42,730 bases of DNA from CAXMWX01 sp051008185 (GTDB lineage: Bacteria > Pseudomonadota > Gammaproteobacteria > Eutrophobiales > Eutrophobiaceae), in NCBI GenBank assembly GCA_051008185.1, contig JBPCXW010000046.1:1-42730 (forward strand), written 5' to 3'. The notes under the pieces were generated by a model that worked only from the letters and a program-made list of their open reading frames with translations, was not told where the DNA came from and made no database searches. Shown piece by piece: positions 33,857-42,217 of the stretch. Made by a program: the position numbers and the translations under genes. Positions within the stretch are counted from its first letter, which is position 1. Each line of letters starts with the position of its first letter.

Positions 33857-35194
33857 GTGGAGCAGACAGACACCATCGCCGCGATAGCCACGCCGCCCGG
33901 GCAGGGCGGTATCGGCATCATCCGCATCTCCGGGCCCGGCAGTGTTGATATCGCCAGACAGATCACCGGCGTTGATCCCGTGCCGCGGCAACTGCAATTT
34001 TGTTCGTTTCCGGATTCCGCCGGCCGGATTATTGATAACGGCATCATGTTGTATTTTCAGCGACCGGCATCCTACACCGGCGAAGAGGTGATTGAGTTAC
34101 AGGGACACGGCGGCCCGGTGGTCTTGACGATGTTGTTGCAACGGGTAATCCAGTGCGGTGCCAGACAGGCGAGGCCGGGCGAGTTCACCGAGCGGGCCTT
34201 TCTGAACGGCAAACTGGATCTGGCCCAGGCGGAGGCGGTGGCGACATTGATCAGTAGCCGGTCAGAGCAGGCGGCGCGTAATGCCTTCTCTACTCTGGAG
34301 GGAGTCTTCTCCGGGTTGGTTGATGAGTTACAGCACAAACTTATTGATGCCAGGGTGTATGTAGAGTCCCTGCTGGACTTTCCGGAAGAGGAGGTTGCCA
34401 CTTATGTCGCCACCGAGCTGGCGCAGCGTCTGGATGTCTGCCAGACCGCGACCGACACCTTGCTACGCCAGTCAAGAAACAGCAGGCTTTATACTCAGGG
34501 TCTGCAGATAGCCATCATCGGACGGCCCAACTCAGGCAAATCCACACTGCTCAACCGCCTGTGCGGCAGCGAGCGCGCCATTGTCACCGAGCAACCCGGC
34601 ACCACCCGCGACACGCTGGAAGAAGAGATACTGATCCACGACATCCCGTTCCGCCTGATAGATACCGCCGGCATCCGCGCCGGTTCCGATGCGATAGAAA
34701 CCGAGGGCATCAGCCGCGCCGTAACGGCCGCACAGCAAGCGGACATTATCCTGCTGGTGATCGATCTCAGTGCCGAACCGGTTGCCGACACGATGCTGGA
34801 AGAGAAGATAGATAACGATGACAACAGACTGATACGGGTTCATAATAAAATCGATCTGCTGGACATACAGCCGCGTGGCGACGAGGCAGAGGTTTATATC
34901 TCGGCGCAGACCGGGGCCGGTCTTGATCTGCTCCGGCAAACCATCGTTACACGGGTCAGCGACGGGCAGGAAACCGACACCCGGTTTGCGGCACAGCAAA
35001 GACATATATCCGTACTACAACAACTTGAGCAGCAACTACAGACAGCACGGCAACGGTTTGAACAAAACAAGGCACTGGAATTACTGGCCGCCGACTTGCA
35101 GCAGATGCAACAGGAGCTGGGCACGATCAACGGCGAGTTTGCGGCAGACGATTTGCTTGGCGAGATTTTCTCCCGCTTCTGCATAGGAAAATAA
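33857..35194 (+). CDS. mnmE: tRNA modification GTPase MnmE (TrmE)
   Basis: MnmE with MnmG modifies uridine 34 of several tRNAs. From GTG 33857 the protein is 445 residues: the N-terminal folate-binding domain (TIAAIATPPGQGGIGIIRISG), the helical domain with the G domain inserted (P-loop IIGRPNSGKSTLLN, GTTRD, DTAGIR, NKID), and the C-terminal FCIGK that ends all MnmE proteins. No ATG fits the N terminus; the GTG is 11 bp after the yidC stop. Confidence 0.96.
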   Translation: MEQTDTIAAIATPPGQGGIGIIRISGPGSVDIARQITGVDPVPRQLQFCSFPDSAGRIIDNGIMLYFQRPASYTGEEVIELQGHGGPVVLTMLLQRVIQCGARQARPGEFTERAFLNGKLDLAQAEAVATLISSRSEQAARNAFSTLEGVFSGLVDELQHKLIDARVYVESLLDFPEEEVATYVATELAQRLDVCQTATDTLLRQSRNSRLYTQGLQIAIIGRPNSGKSTLLNRLCGSERAIVTEQPGTTRDTLEEEILIHDIPFRLIDTAGIRAGSDAIETEGISRAVTAAQQADIILLVIDLSAEPVADTMLEEKIDNDDNRLIRVHNKIDLLDIQPRGDEAEVYISAQTGAGLDLLRQTIVTRVSDGQETDTRFAAQQRHISVLQQLEQQLQTARQRFEQNKALELLAADLQQMQQELGTINGEFAADDLLGEIFSRFCIGK

Positions 35195-35196
35195 TT

Positions 35197-35580
35197 ATGA
35201 GCATTCATACAGAAACATCAGTCGGTGAATTCCTGGACAAGCTGACCATCCTGAAACTAAAACTGGACAAGGTAGAGGACGGATCCAAGCTGGAAAATAT
35301 CAGGAAGGAACACGACACCCTTGTCGCCAGCTGGAATGCTTCGTCCTACAGCCGCATGGATCTGGATGAAGAGCTTGCCGCGCTGAAAAAAATCAATGCG
35401 GAGCTATGGCAAATGGAAGAGGACATTCGCGCCAGAGAGCACAACGGAGAGTTTGACAAAACCTTCGTTCGTCTGGCCCGCGCGATCTACAAAAAGAATG
35501 ACGAACGCGCGGCGATAAAAAAACGCATCAACGAAAAAACAGGCTCAACACTGACGGAAGAAAAATCATACGATAGCTGA
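35197..35580 (+). CDS. DUF6165 family protein
   Basis: This 127-residue, charged, helical protein matches the DUF6165 pattern: SVGEFLDKLTILKLKLDKVED, KLENIRKEHD, NAELWQMEEDIRAREHNGEFDKTFVRLARAIYKKNDERAAIKKRIN, and ending in EEKSYD. No enzyme motif is visible and the function is unknown; some relatives are annotated near surface-polysaccharide genes. It starts 2 bp after the mnmE stop, so it is probably translated with it. Confidence 0.85.
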   Translation: MSIHTETSVGEFLDKLTILKLKLDKVEDGSKLENIRKEHDTLVASWNASSYSRMDLDEELAALKKINAELWQMEEDIRAREHNGEFDKTFVRLARAIYKKNDERAAIKKRINEKTGSTLTEEKSYDS

Positions 35581-35594
35581 CAGAGGAATAAATC

Positions 35595-35990
35595 ATGACA
35601 AAGAAGATCGCCGATCCGGAAACAAACAAACGCAACGTATCAGCATTCTACGAATTGATGTTCAACGAATGCCGCCCAAGAGAGGCGATTGAAAAATATG
35701 TCGGGGACGAATACATCCAGCACAACCCCCACGTGCGATCAGGCAAGGACGGTTTCATAGAATATTTTGAACGAATGGCTACCGAGCACCCGGGCAAACA
35801 GGTCCGGATAAAAAAGGCATTCGCCGAAGCAAACCATGTCATCCTGCACTGCCACCAACTTTGGCCCGGCGGAAAAGAATACGCCGGCATTGACATCTTC
35901 CGGCTTGATGACAACGGCAAGGTCGTTGAACATTGGGACGTGCTACAGGAAATGCCGGAAACCAGCGCCCATGACAATGGGATGTTCTAA
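35595..35990 (+). CDS. SnoaL-like (NTF2-fold) protein
   Basis: The 131-residue protein has the SnoaL-like layout: NVSAFYELMFNECRPREAIEKYVGDEYIQHNPHVRSGKDGFIEYF, then IKKAFAEANHVILHCHQLWPGGKEYAGIDIFRLDDNGKVVEHWDVLQEMP. The HNPHV and EHWDV motifs place it with small cone-shaped proteins, some of which are polyketide cyclases; the substrate is unknown. It follows the DUF6165 gene by 14 bp and is convergent with the accessory operon. Confidence 0.88.
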   Translation: MTKKIADPETNKRNVSAFYELMFNECRPREAIEKYVGDEYIQHNPHVRSGKDGFIEYFERMATEHPGKQVRIKKAFAEANHVILHCHQLWPGGKEYAGIDIFRLDDNGKVVEHWDVLQEMPETSAHDNGMF

Positions 35991-36028
35991 ATATATATCT
36001 GGGTTAGGACACCTTTGGTGAGGCTAGT

Positions 36029-36787
36029 TTAGTCTGGCTTCTGGCCTCGTGTGGCGCTGTCCAGTTTATACAAATGGTGCATCACCGCGTCAATTCCGCC
36101 AGTGATAAGCGATAGCTGTTCGTGCTTTGCTTCCATGAGTATCGCGTATGCCAAGTCAAAATGTTCGCCGGTCGTGATTTGATAGGTTTCCATAAGATCG
36201 TTTAGAGTATCGGTTTCATCCATATCTAGATAGTCCGCAATATCGATGAATGTTTTCATATCAGGGTACTGTTCAAATATCCCGTCCAAAACGCTATCCG
36301 CTATTTTTATTCCTTCTGTGTCGACCTGCTCAAAGAGTGACATGACCCGCTCAAACGAATATTCATCAGTTCCAAGATTGAGTTCCTCTGCAAGAAGTTG
36401 GTGAATCATTTGGCTAGCGTCCTCGCCACTTTGATTCAGGCGACCGGTCGGATTCCCTTCTTTATCTCGGTAAACCGTACAACCGGCGTGAACCTTGCCC
36501 AAGAGAGGAGCTATCTTTTGGGCAAGGTCGCCGACCTTTACAGGGTCCAGAAAATCGAAGCACCCAGGTTGCGTTGCAGACATCCAAGACAGCACGTCCC
36601 CGTACCAAATGGGCTCGGAACGTTTCGAAGTATTAGAGTAAACATTATTGCAAAACATGTCGGCAGTTCCATTGTCATAAAGCTCAACAATTATGTGGTA
36701 ACCAGTACAGGTGGTCACAGCGGCAGCAGCATAAAATGATCCGAAGTCGATTTGAATAGTTGGGGTAATTGCCGTAACTGTTTTCAT
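36029..36787 (-). CDS. Hypothetical protein, last gene of the stator-like operon
   Basis: I do not recognise this 252-residue protein. The N-terminal half (about 10-110) is strand-rich with several cysteines (VTTCTGYHIIVELYDNG, MFCNNVYSN). The C-terminal half is acidic and helical (EELNLGTDEYSFERVMSLFEQ; MDETDTLNDLMETYQ). It has no signal peptide or membrane segment, so it should be cytoplasmic. The upstream sequence offers no clear ribosome binding site. It lies 37 bp after the small basic-tail gene on the same strand. Confidence 0.65.
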   Translation of the reverse strand: MKTVTAITPTIQIDFGSFYAAAAVTTCTGYHIIVELYDNGTADMFCNNVYSNTSKRSEPIWYGDVLSWMSATQPGCFDFLDPVKVGDLAQKIAPLLGKVHAGCTVYRDKEGNPTGRLNQSGEDASQMIHQLLAEELNLGTDEYSFERVMSLFEQVDTEGIKIADSVLDGIFEQYPDMKTFIDIADYLDMDETDTLNDLMETYQITTGEHFDLAYAILMEAKHEQLSLITGGIDAVMHHLYKLDSATRGQKPD

Positions 36788-36824
36788 TAGAGGGTGTAAA
36801 GTTTCCTATGTAAATTGATCTTAA

Positions 36825-37001
36825 TCATCGGGCCTTTTTGCGAAAGACGAAAAACCTCTTGATCTTTTGGACTATGGCATACAATCTATTTTTCCATGGA
36901 GAAGAGGGCGGAATAAGACGCTGTTGCAACAGGGCTGTAATAGTGCTGTCTAGTTGTTGGAGTACTTTTTCATACTCGTCTGCTAATTTTTTCTCCACCA
37001 T
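36825..37001 (-). CDS. Small hypothetical protein with a basic tail
   Basis: The 58-residue product (ATG 37001) starts MVEKKLADEYEKVLQQLDSTI and ends with a strongly basic segment (IKRFFVFRKKAR). It is helical, with no membrane segment or known domain. The start lies 7 bp after the stop of the one-helix MotB-like gene. An upstream ATG at 37049 would overlap that gene by 41 bp and is less likely. Tight spacing suggests it belongs to the operon. Confidence 0.55.
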   Translation of the reverse strand: MVEKKLADEYEKVLQQLDSTITALLQQRLIPPSSPWKNRLYAIVQKIKRFFVFRKKAR

Positions 37002-37008
37002 TGAGTTA

Positions 37009-37641
37009 CTACCTAAATATCGGACAAAAGCCGACCTTATCGCGCACAAATTCGATTACATTTCCATCAACCTTGGCTTTGTTGATGGTAGCCATTAATC
37101 GGCATTCCTCGCCGTGTTGAATGTTTTTAGATGTAATTATGCGGCGACCAAAATTTAGAAACTCATCTTTTGACATTTGTTCTGTGGGGAAGTCTTTAAG
37201 AATGGATAGGGCACCATTCAGAGCATCATTTACAATTTTTGCATCTCTTTCCCAGTCTCTGTTTGGTCTGATACTGAATGAATCGGCATCAGGATGATAG
37301 GTTATGTCGTAGGCAAAGTAATACTTCCGTTTTCCGGACCTCAGCCAGCATGGCAAGCAACCAATTTTGCCTACCAGACCTTCGCCTTCCCCGCCTTCGC
37401 CTTCCTTACCTTCGCCTTCCTTACCTTCGCCTTCCTCACCTTCGCCTTCCTCACCTTCGTCGCCACCTATACCTGTCGTATCCTCTACGGGTTCGGGTGG
37501 TGCGAGGTCGTCTTTAAATCTGGCGAGCTCTAAAGTCTTGGCCATCAACAACAGGAGGATAATGGTTGCTAGAATCAACATAATTTCGGTTTGCGTGAGG
37601 GCCAAGACTCCTTCTCGGCGTTTCAGCAGACGCACACTCAT
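37009..37641 (-). CDS. MotB/ExbD-like one-helix protein with acidic repeat linker
   Basis: The 210-residue protein has one N-terminal transmembrane helix (about 15-38) with the pattern TEIMLILATIILLLL, similar to the ion-channel helix of MotB, ExbD and ZorB (xDxMxxLxxxxLL) but with Glu19 where the family usually has Asp. An acidic linker (about 60-88, repeats of EEGEG) follows, then a soluble domain with Cys95 and Cys98 but no recognisable OmpA/peptidoglycan motif. It overlaps the TolQ-like gene by 4 bp. The stator role is inferred from helix pattern and partner. Confidence 0.6.
   Translation of the reverse strand: MSVRLLKRREGVLALTQTEIMLILATIILLLLMAKTLELARFKDDLAPPEPVEDTTGIGGDEGEEGEGEEGEGKEGEGKEGEGGEGEGLVGKIGCLPCWLRSGKRKYYFAYDITYHPDADSFSIRPNRDWERDAKIVNDALNGALSILKDFPTEQMSKDEFLNFGRRIITSKNIQHGEECRLMATINKAKVDGNVIEFVRDKVGFCPIFR
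37381..37455. repeat. Five 15-bp tandem repeats inside the MotB-like gene
   Basis: The unit TTCGCCTTCCTCACC occurs five times in a row with a few changes (37381-37455). Being 15 bp long it keeps the reading frame, so copy number can change the linker length by 5 residues (EEGEG) per unit. Read on the minus strand it codes for the acidic linker between membrane helix and soluble domain. Confidence 0.9.
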
Positions 37642-38807
37642 TTGTTATTCCCTTCCTGCTCTATGTTTTGAGCAATGGTGCGGAGGTCCTTGGCTATCTG
37701 ATCCAGATTGTCAATTCCTCCCAGTGCTAACTTGGCTCCGGTAATCAGCCGTCCGTAAAGACGGTGGGTTTCTTCAAGTGCCGTTTGTGCGGCCTCATCG
37801 AATGCACGGCGGTAGCTTTCCTTTATTTCAGCAATGGATTTCACGTCACTCCGAATAGTCTTGATGAGATCATCAAGGGCATCTCGCGCTTCGTGCATTC
37901 GTTGCACGTCATGTTCGGCATTACCTATCAATGCCGTTTGTTCTTTCGATATCGTCTTCAGGGCTTTGTTCAGGTTTTCTACTCCTTCGGAAAATGCCTG
38001 TACAGTGTCGTTTATAGCGTTCAGGGAGGACAGAGCGTGCCTCACGTCCTCAACACCGGTGGTGGTTGCTTTTGTTGCCGTGTTCAATTCTTCCAGAGAC
38101 TGAGAAAACGCCTGATTAACGCCTAAAACGGCTGCCCGATGTTCATCTAGGGTTGCTTGTAGTGCTTCACGCACATCATCAAAGTGCGTTTTCTGGAGCG
38201 ACTCTGCGATTCGCGCACTGAAGTCTTCCAGCACACTCCCCAGCGCATTGCTCATCGCGCGCCCAATCTTTTGAGTCTCTTCCTCAGTCCGCCTGGAATA
38301 TGTACTCATCGCATTCGTTACTTGGGACATGGTTTGCTCTACGCCGGTAACACACTCATTCACCTGAACGACGGCAACTTCCAACTCCGTGGCAGCGACA
38401 GCCGCTTTTGTCACAGCCCTGTCAAATTCATCTTCCGGAGGTTTCCACCCATGAGTTAGCCCGAATCGCCAGATCATGCCAACCACACTGGTTCCGAGAG
38501 CTATCCCCACTGTTGTGAGTAGCGGAAGCAAGTCGCCTCCTTTGTTGGATAGCAGGGAATCTGTATCTAGCATCAACGACCAAGTGATGACTGCCAGCGT
38601 ATAGACGAATCCGATAAAATAGCAGTTATCCCCTACTTCGTAACGATGAGCAAGATCGGCTTCATCCTTGGTGAGAAATGCGTAAAGGGAAAGCAGAAAG
38701 CTCAATACGAGCAATCCCCACCATTCCGCTCGTATAGGGCGAAAAATGGCTGAAAGAGCAATGCCTACCACGCAGTAGAACACCGGATAGTTGAGTAGAG
38801 CCTTCAT
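37638..38807 (-). CDS. TolQ/MotA/ZorA-like membrane protein with long coiled-coil tail
   Basis: The 389-residue protein has four hydrophobic segments (about 8-26, 29-47, 61-82, 93-113). The last, TTVGIALGTSVVGMIWRF, resembles the TSxxGMxxSxxxR pore helix of MotA/TolQ/ExbB proteins. Residues about 120-385 form a long heptad-rich cytoplasmic tail with repeated VEDVRHALSSL-like helices, recalling the tail of ZorA. It overlaps the vWA-like gene and the MotB-like gene by 4 bp each (ATGA), as expected for a two-part ion channel. Similarity is by pattern; methyl-accepting-type sensor tails are an alternative. Confidence 0.6.
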   Translation of the reverse strand: MKALLNYPVFYCVVGIALSAIFRPIRAEWWGLLVLSFLLSLYAFLTKDEADLAHRYEVGDNCYFIGFVYTLAVITWSLMLDTDSLLSNKGGDLLPLLTTVGIALGTSVVGMIWRFGLTHGWKPPEDEFDRAVTKAAVAATELEVAVVQVNECVTGVEQTMSQVTNAMSTYSRRTEEETQKIGRAMSNALGSVLEDFSARIAESLQKTHFDDVREALQATLDEHRAAVLGVNQAFSQSLEELNTATKATTTGVEDVRHALSSLNAINDTVQAFSEGVENLNKALKTISKEQTALIGNAEHDVQRMHEARDALDDLIKTIRSDVKSIAEIKESYRRAFDEAAQTALEETHRLYGRLITGAKLALGGIDNLDQIAKDLRTIAQNIEQEGNNK

Positions 38808-39601
38808 TTACACACCGCCGGACTCCACTCTATGGACGCACCAAGTTCCGAGAAATAATTCTTCCAGAAAAGAATATGGTCCTCGTTGTTTTGCACAGAG
38901 CGGGCCAGATCACCCGTTCGTTTGAGGTAGAGAACTTCCACTTCCACGTCTGACAGTGAAAATTGCGGGAAATCCCGCCCATGAATTGAATTCCGCCAAA
39001 CCTGAAAGTCTGCACCATCACGGTAATGTGAGTATTCCGGCGGGGTGTGCTGTAGCATGTCCGATATCACAATCAAACGGCGTTTTTTTGTGGGGTCATC
39101 AAAATTTCTGTCCAGTGCTACCGCCTTAATCATCTCGTGAATCGGCGAGGTAGTATGAGGAGATGTTTGTATTAGGCGTTTGATTGCGGCCGCCATTGGC
39201 TTTTGGAACTTCTCCTCAAACCGCCGTTGTACCCATTCGGGATTCTGTATCAATGGATTGGCTTTGCCGGGAGAGCATAGTGCGATTTCAGGTGCTGGCA
39301 AAGTCAAGTTGTTTTCATGGAGAATAAATATCCCAACCCACTCGTCATGATCAGGTTGCTTTAGCAGGTTGTTTATTATTTCCTCTTCAACCTTTTTCGC
39401 TTGGCTCTCGCATAGTCGGTCGGTTGCGTCTAGTAGCACAGCAGTGCGAGGATAGTTTCCATCTTCGGGGCACAGGGTGAGCGGGTCGTAATTTTTTCCT
39501 CCGGCTACAATTTTTACGATAATGACGATGACAATCAACAATACGCTCGTCAAAGCAATAACGGCAACTCTCCGGTCTTTACGTTGCTTTTCCGTAGGCA
39601 T
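38804..39601 (-). CDS. Membrane-anchored vWA-like protein
   Basis: From ATG 39601 the protein has 265 residues: a basic N terminus, one transmembrane helix (about 12-33), then a domain opening with RTAVLLDATDRL, where Asp58-x-Thr60 stands in the place of the vWA metal site. Later features are LCSPGKANPLIQNPEW, TSPIHEMIKAVA and LIVISDMLQHTPPEYSHYR. The last strand-and-loop block recurs in an uncharacterised bacterial vWA-like family. The start shares a base with the stop of the preceding gene (TAATG); an in-frame ATG at 39643 is possible. The domain should face the periplasm. Confidence 0.75.
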   Translation of the reverse strand: MPTEKQRKDRRVAVIALTSVLLIVIVIIVKIVAGGKNYDPLTLCPEDGNYPRTAVLLDATDRLCESQAKKVEEEIINNLLKQPDHDEWVGIFILHENNLTLPAPEIALCSPGKANPLIQNPEWVQRRFEEKFQKPMAAAIKRLIQTSPHTTSPIHEMIKAVALDRNFDDPTKKRRLIVISDMLQHTPPEYSHYRDGADFQVWRNSIHGRDFPQFSLSDVEVEVLYLKRTGDLARSVQNNEDHILFWKNYFSELGASIEWSPAVCK

Positions 39602-40902
39602 TATGTCAATTCGCGTTGGATTTGTTCTTTTTCTTCTTGGCATTCCTTCTGCAATGATTCTTTCTCCGGCCTGATTTCATCGCATTCTGCTTTCAAGCGA
39701 CGACTTTCTTCATCCAATCCGTGAAATTCGTTTTCATCAGGGAATTGTTCGAAATAGGGTGGAGCAGAATCAGCACGAATCTCGCTATTCGCTTGACGGT
39801 AAACCACAAGTAAGCTCTCAGCCAACTGCGATGTTTGGGCGGACAGGTGCGCGCCCCCGGCTTCTTGTCGAAAGGCGTTAAATTTACTATTCATGGTGTT
39901 AACGGCACGGTCTATATCTTCACTGACTTTTTGCAGTTTCACATTCCTATCGCTCCGTTGCTTTTCCAGAGCATTCAGCGCGTTTTTATAGTTCTCTCTT
40001 GCGTTTTCCTTTTGACGCAACATCGTGCCAAACCCGGGATAACGGTCATCATACTCATAACCTTTCCAAAACCCGATGAAAGCGCAGAAAACACCTACGA
40101 TCATCAGCAGAAAAGCCTCTGGCGTTACAATCAATCCCCAAAAGTCCAGATGTTTCAAGCTATCCAAAGCTGCCCCCCATGCTTCAAATGCCAGCTTCTC
40201 AGGCAGTACGGCTCCACGCAACAAATCCAGATGTCCCCGGTACAAGGCAGACAGGCACACAACCACCATGCATACCAGAACGAAAGTCAAAGACAGAAGG
40301 ACCCCTGCTAATTTTTTCGCCGGATCACAATGACCAGCGTAGCGTAACCCCAGTACGCCACCTAGAAATGCACATCCCACATTAGCGAAACTAAAAAAGA
40401 ATGCGAAAAAAAATCCCCCCGCCAGTCCATATTCCGATGCGGAAGCGAAAAAATAGCTATTAAATAATCCCTCGACAATCACAACAAAGAATGCCCAAAC
40501 GGTTTGGGTAAAGCGGTCACCGCCTGATGCTTCTCGCTGAAGCCTATTGTCGGCCTTGAACTTTGCGTAGGCGGCGGATGTCTGGTTTATCCCTTTATCA
40601 AGAGCTTCCAGTACGTTCTTGGAGACTGGCGGAACACTAGCCATAATAACTTGCCGTTGCTTACGGCCCCTTGCAAGCGTTTCGCTACAATTTTGAATTG
40701 AGTCCTTGGCATTTTGGCAGAGAACATCAAGCGCATGAAGGGCTTTTCTTGCTGCTTTTTTAGCTTCCTCCACAGCCCCAATTTCTGCGCCAGTCAAGCC
40801 GGTCGCGTCCTGTGCAGGCATACCAGCAAGCGCATTCTGCTGGGCAGCCTCCTTAAGCCCTAGCTTCTCGGCCAATTCATTGGTTAGTGCATTGATGTCC
40901 AT
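39601..40902 (-). CDS. Four-helix membrane protein with flanking coiled coils
   Basis: This 433-residue protein has a helical, coiled-coil-like N terminus (about 1-120), four transmembrane segments (about 133-153, 159-187, 197-221, 254-279), and a second charged coiled coil (about 290-433). The segment YEYDDRYPGFG after the last helix is a recognisable short motif, seen in some predicted membrane proteins of unknown function. It is the first gene of the overlapping operon, transcribed from the region shared with the ATPase gene. I do not know its function. Confidence 0.7.
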   Translation of the reverse strand: MDINALTNELAEKLGLKEAAQQNALAGMPAQDATGLTGAEIGAVEEAKKAARKALHALDVLCQNAKDSIQNCSETLARGRKQRQVIMASVPPVSKNVLEALDKGINQTSAAYAKFKADNRLQREASGGDRFTQTVWAFFVVIVEGLFNSYFFASASEYGLAGGFFFAFFFSFANVGCAFLGGVLGLRYAGHCDPAKKLAGVLLSLTFVLVCMVVVCLSALYRGHLDLLRGAVLPEKLAFEAWGAALDSLKHLDFWGLIVTPEAFLLMIVGVFCAFIGFWKGYEYDDRYPGFGTMLRQKENARENYKNALNALEKQRSDRNVKLQKVSEDIDRAVNTMNSKFNAFRQEAGGAHLSAQTSQLAESLLVVYRQANSEIRADSAPPYFEQFPDENEFHGLDEESRRLKAECDEIRPEKESLQKECQEEKEQIQRELT

Positions 40903-41089
40903 GTTGTTTATTTTCGGCTATGTGGTGGGCGAAATCAGAAACCGCTAGGGTCAATCGGACATTATACTTAAACCTTACCCAGAAAGGGGGAGTGACCAAA
41001 TCTGACCATAATTGACGGATTTTATCCGTTTTTTGGTGTATTATCCACCTTAAAGCAGGTATCATTGTCAAAAATTGGCGGAGAATCGT
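40903..41089. promoter_or_regulatory. Divergent regulatory region between the stator-like operon and the ATPase gene
   Basis: On the minus strand a TATAAT -10 (40961-40966) lies about 60 bp before the operon start; its -35 is poor. Between the two promoters are TGACCA (40993-40998), TGACCA (41003-41008) and TTGACG (41012-41017), repeats about 10 bp apart. A 6-bp stem ACGGAT/ATCCGT with a 3-base loop (41015-41029) is followed by T6 (41029-41034), so it could be an operator or a weak terminator. GGAG at 41080-41083 serves the ATPase ATG. Confidence 0.5.
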
Positions 41090-42217
41090 ATGTTGCTGGA
41101 ATTTGGTGCGAAAAACTTCTATTCCTTTGATGAGGGATTTGAAGCTTCATTTCGTTTGAATAACAACTGCCCCGTAGATATTTCAAAAGGGTTGGAAGCC
41201 TCCACGGTTATGTGTGTAAAGGGCGCGAATGCAAGCGGCAAAACCAATGTTTTGCGAGTGCTCGCGTTTTTGGTAGAGTTTTGTTGCAACTCATTTTCTA
41301 AAAAACCAGAGGAGAAAATCAAGGTAGTCCCACATTTTTCAAAACAGGCCTTAAGCGAGTTCTATATTGTGTTCAGCGTCAATGGAAGCGAGTACAGGTA
41401 TGAATTGGCTGTGTCCCCCGAAAAAGTTGATCAGGAAAAATTGTTCCTAGATGGCACTTTGGTTGTAGAAAGAAACAAAAATGAGTTTGTTTCTTTAAAA
41501 AAGGAATTTGATTCTCTCGAGACAGTTAAGTTAAGAAACAACGCCTCGTTTATAAGCACTGCGAATCAGTATGAAGTAGAAGCAACTAAAGATATTTATT
41601 TTGCATTCTGGCTCTTTGTTGTGAGTGTTGAGGATGTTGGGAGAAAGCCTCCTATAAGCTACCAAGATATTTCATGGGTCTATCATAAAGATGAAGTTAG
41701 TTTCAGGTTTGCAAAAGATATAATCAGCAAATGTGATCTAGGCGTTAAGGATATAGAAATAGTCAAGAAAGAGAATGAAAAGGGAGAGCAGATACATAGC
41801 CCTGTCTTTTCACATCAGACCAGGCAGGGAACACAAAAGCTTTCTTATGATTCCCAATCAAGCGGCACAAAAACGCTGTACGATTATTTGCTTTTATATT
41901 CTACAACTTTAGAAGATGGTAGAGTTCTGGTTCTTGATGAGTTTGATATAAATCTCCACCCGCATATCTTGCCCCTTTTGGTTGATCTTTTTGATAAGCC
42001 GGAGACAAACCCCCAAAAAGCCCAGCTAATTTTTACCACCCATAATTCAGCCATTATGGATGACTTGGGGAAATATCGGACATTGATGGTTCAGAAGAAA
42101 AATAACACCAGTTTTGTATATCGGCTTGATGAAATACCAGGGGATATGCTGAGGAATGACAGAAAAATCACCCCTTTGTATGAGGCAAGAAAGATAGGCG
42201 GGGTTCCCATAATTTAA
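41090..42217 (+). CDS. AAA/ABC-type ATPase (AAA_15/AAA_21-like)
   Basis: The 375-residue protein has Walker A GANASGKT (45-52), the signature-like QSSGTKTL, Walker B VLVLDEFDINLHP and the switch histidine in FTTHNSA. This is the SMC/RecF-like ATPase plan common in abortive-infection and toxin-linked loci (as in AbiLi or PARIS-type ATPases), with a helical insertion in the middle. ATG 41090 is chosen because GGAG is 6 bp upstream; a TTG at 41075 would add five residues. The stop shares a base with the next start (TAATG), so the pair is coupled. No TOPRIM domain is present. Confidence 0.88.
   Translation: MLLEFGAKNFYSFDEGFEASFRLNNNCPVDISKGLEASTVMCVKGANASGKTNVLRVLAFLVEFCCNSFSKKPEEKIKVVPHFSKQALSEFYIVFSVNGSEYRYELAVSPEKVDQEKLFLDGTLVVERNKNEFVSLKKEFDSLETVKLRNNASFISTANQYEVEATKDIYFAFWLFVVSVEDVGRKPPISYQDISWVYHKDEVSFRFAKDIISKCDLGVKDIEIVKKENEKGEQIHSPVFSHQTRQGTQKLSYDSQSSGTKTLYDYLLLYSTTLEDGRVLVLDEFDINLHPHILPLLVDLFDKPETNPQKAQLIFTTHNSAIMDDLGKYRTLMVQKKNNTSFVYRLDEIPGDMLRNDRKITPLYEARKIGGVPII

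Noticed and set aside
36921..36934. Perfect palindrome CTGTTGCAACAG, considered as a LexA site
   Set aside because: The LexA box needs CTGT-N8-ACAG; the spacing here is too short and it lies inside a coding frame.
37278..37744. Plus-strand frames made of SPSSPS/PSLPSP-like repeats
   Set aside because: They are antisense readings of the 15-bp tandem repeats in the MotB-like gene.
41012..41044. TTGACG and TATTAT as a plus-strand promoter for the ATPase gene
   Set aside because: The spacer would be 21 bp, too long for a normal sigma-70 promoter; left only as part of the regulatory region.
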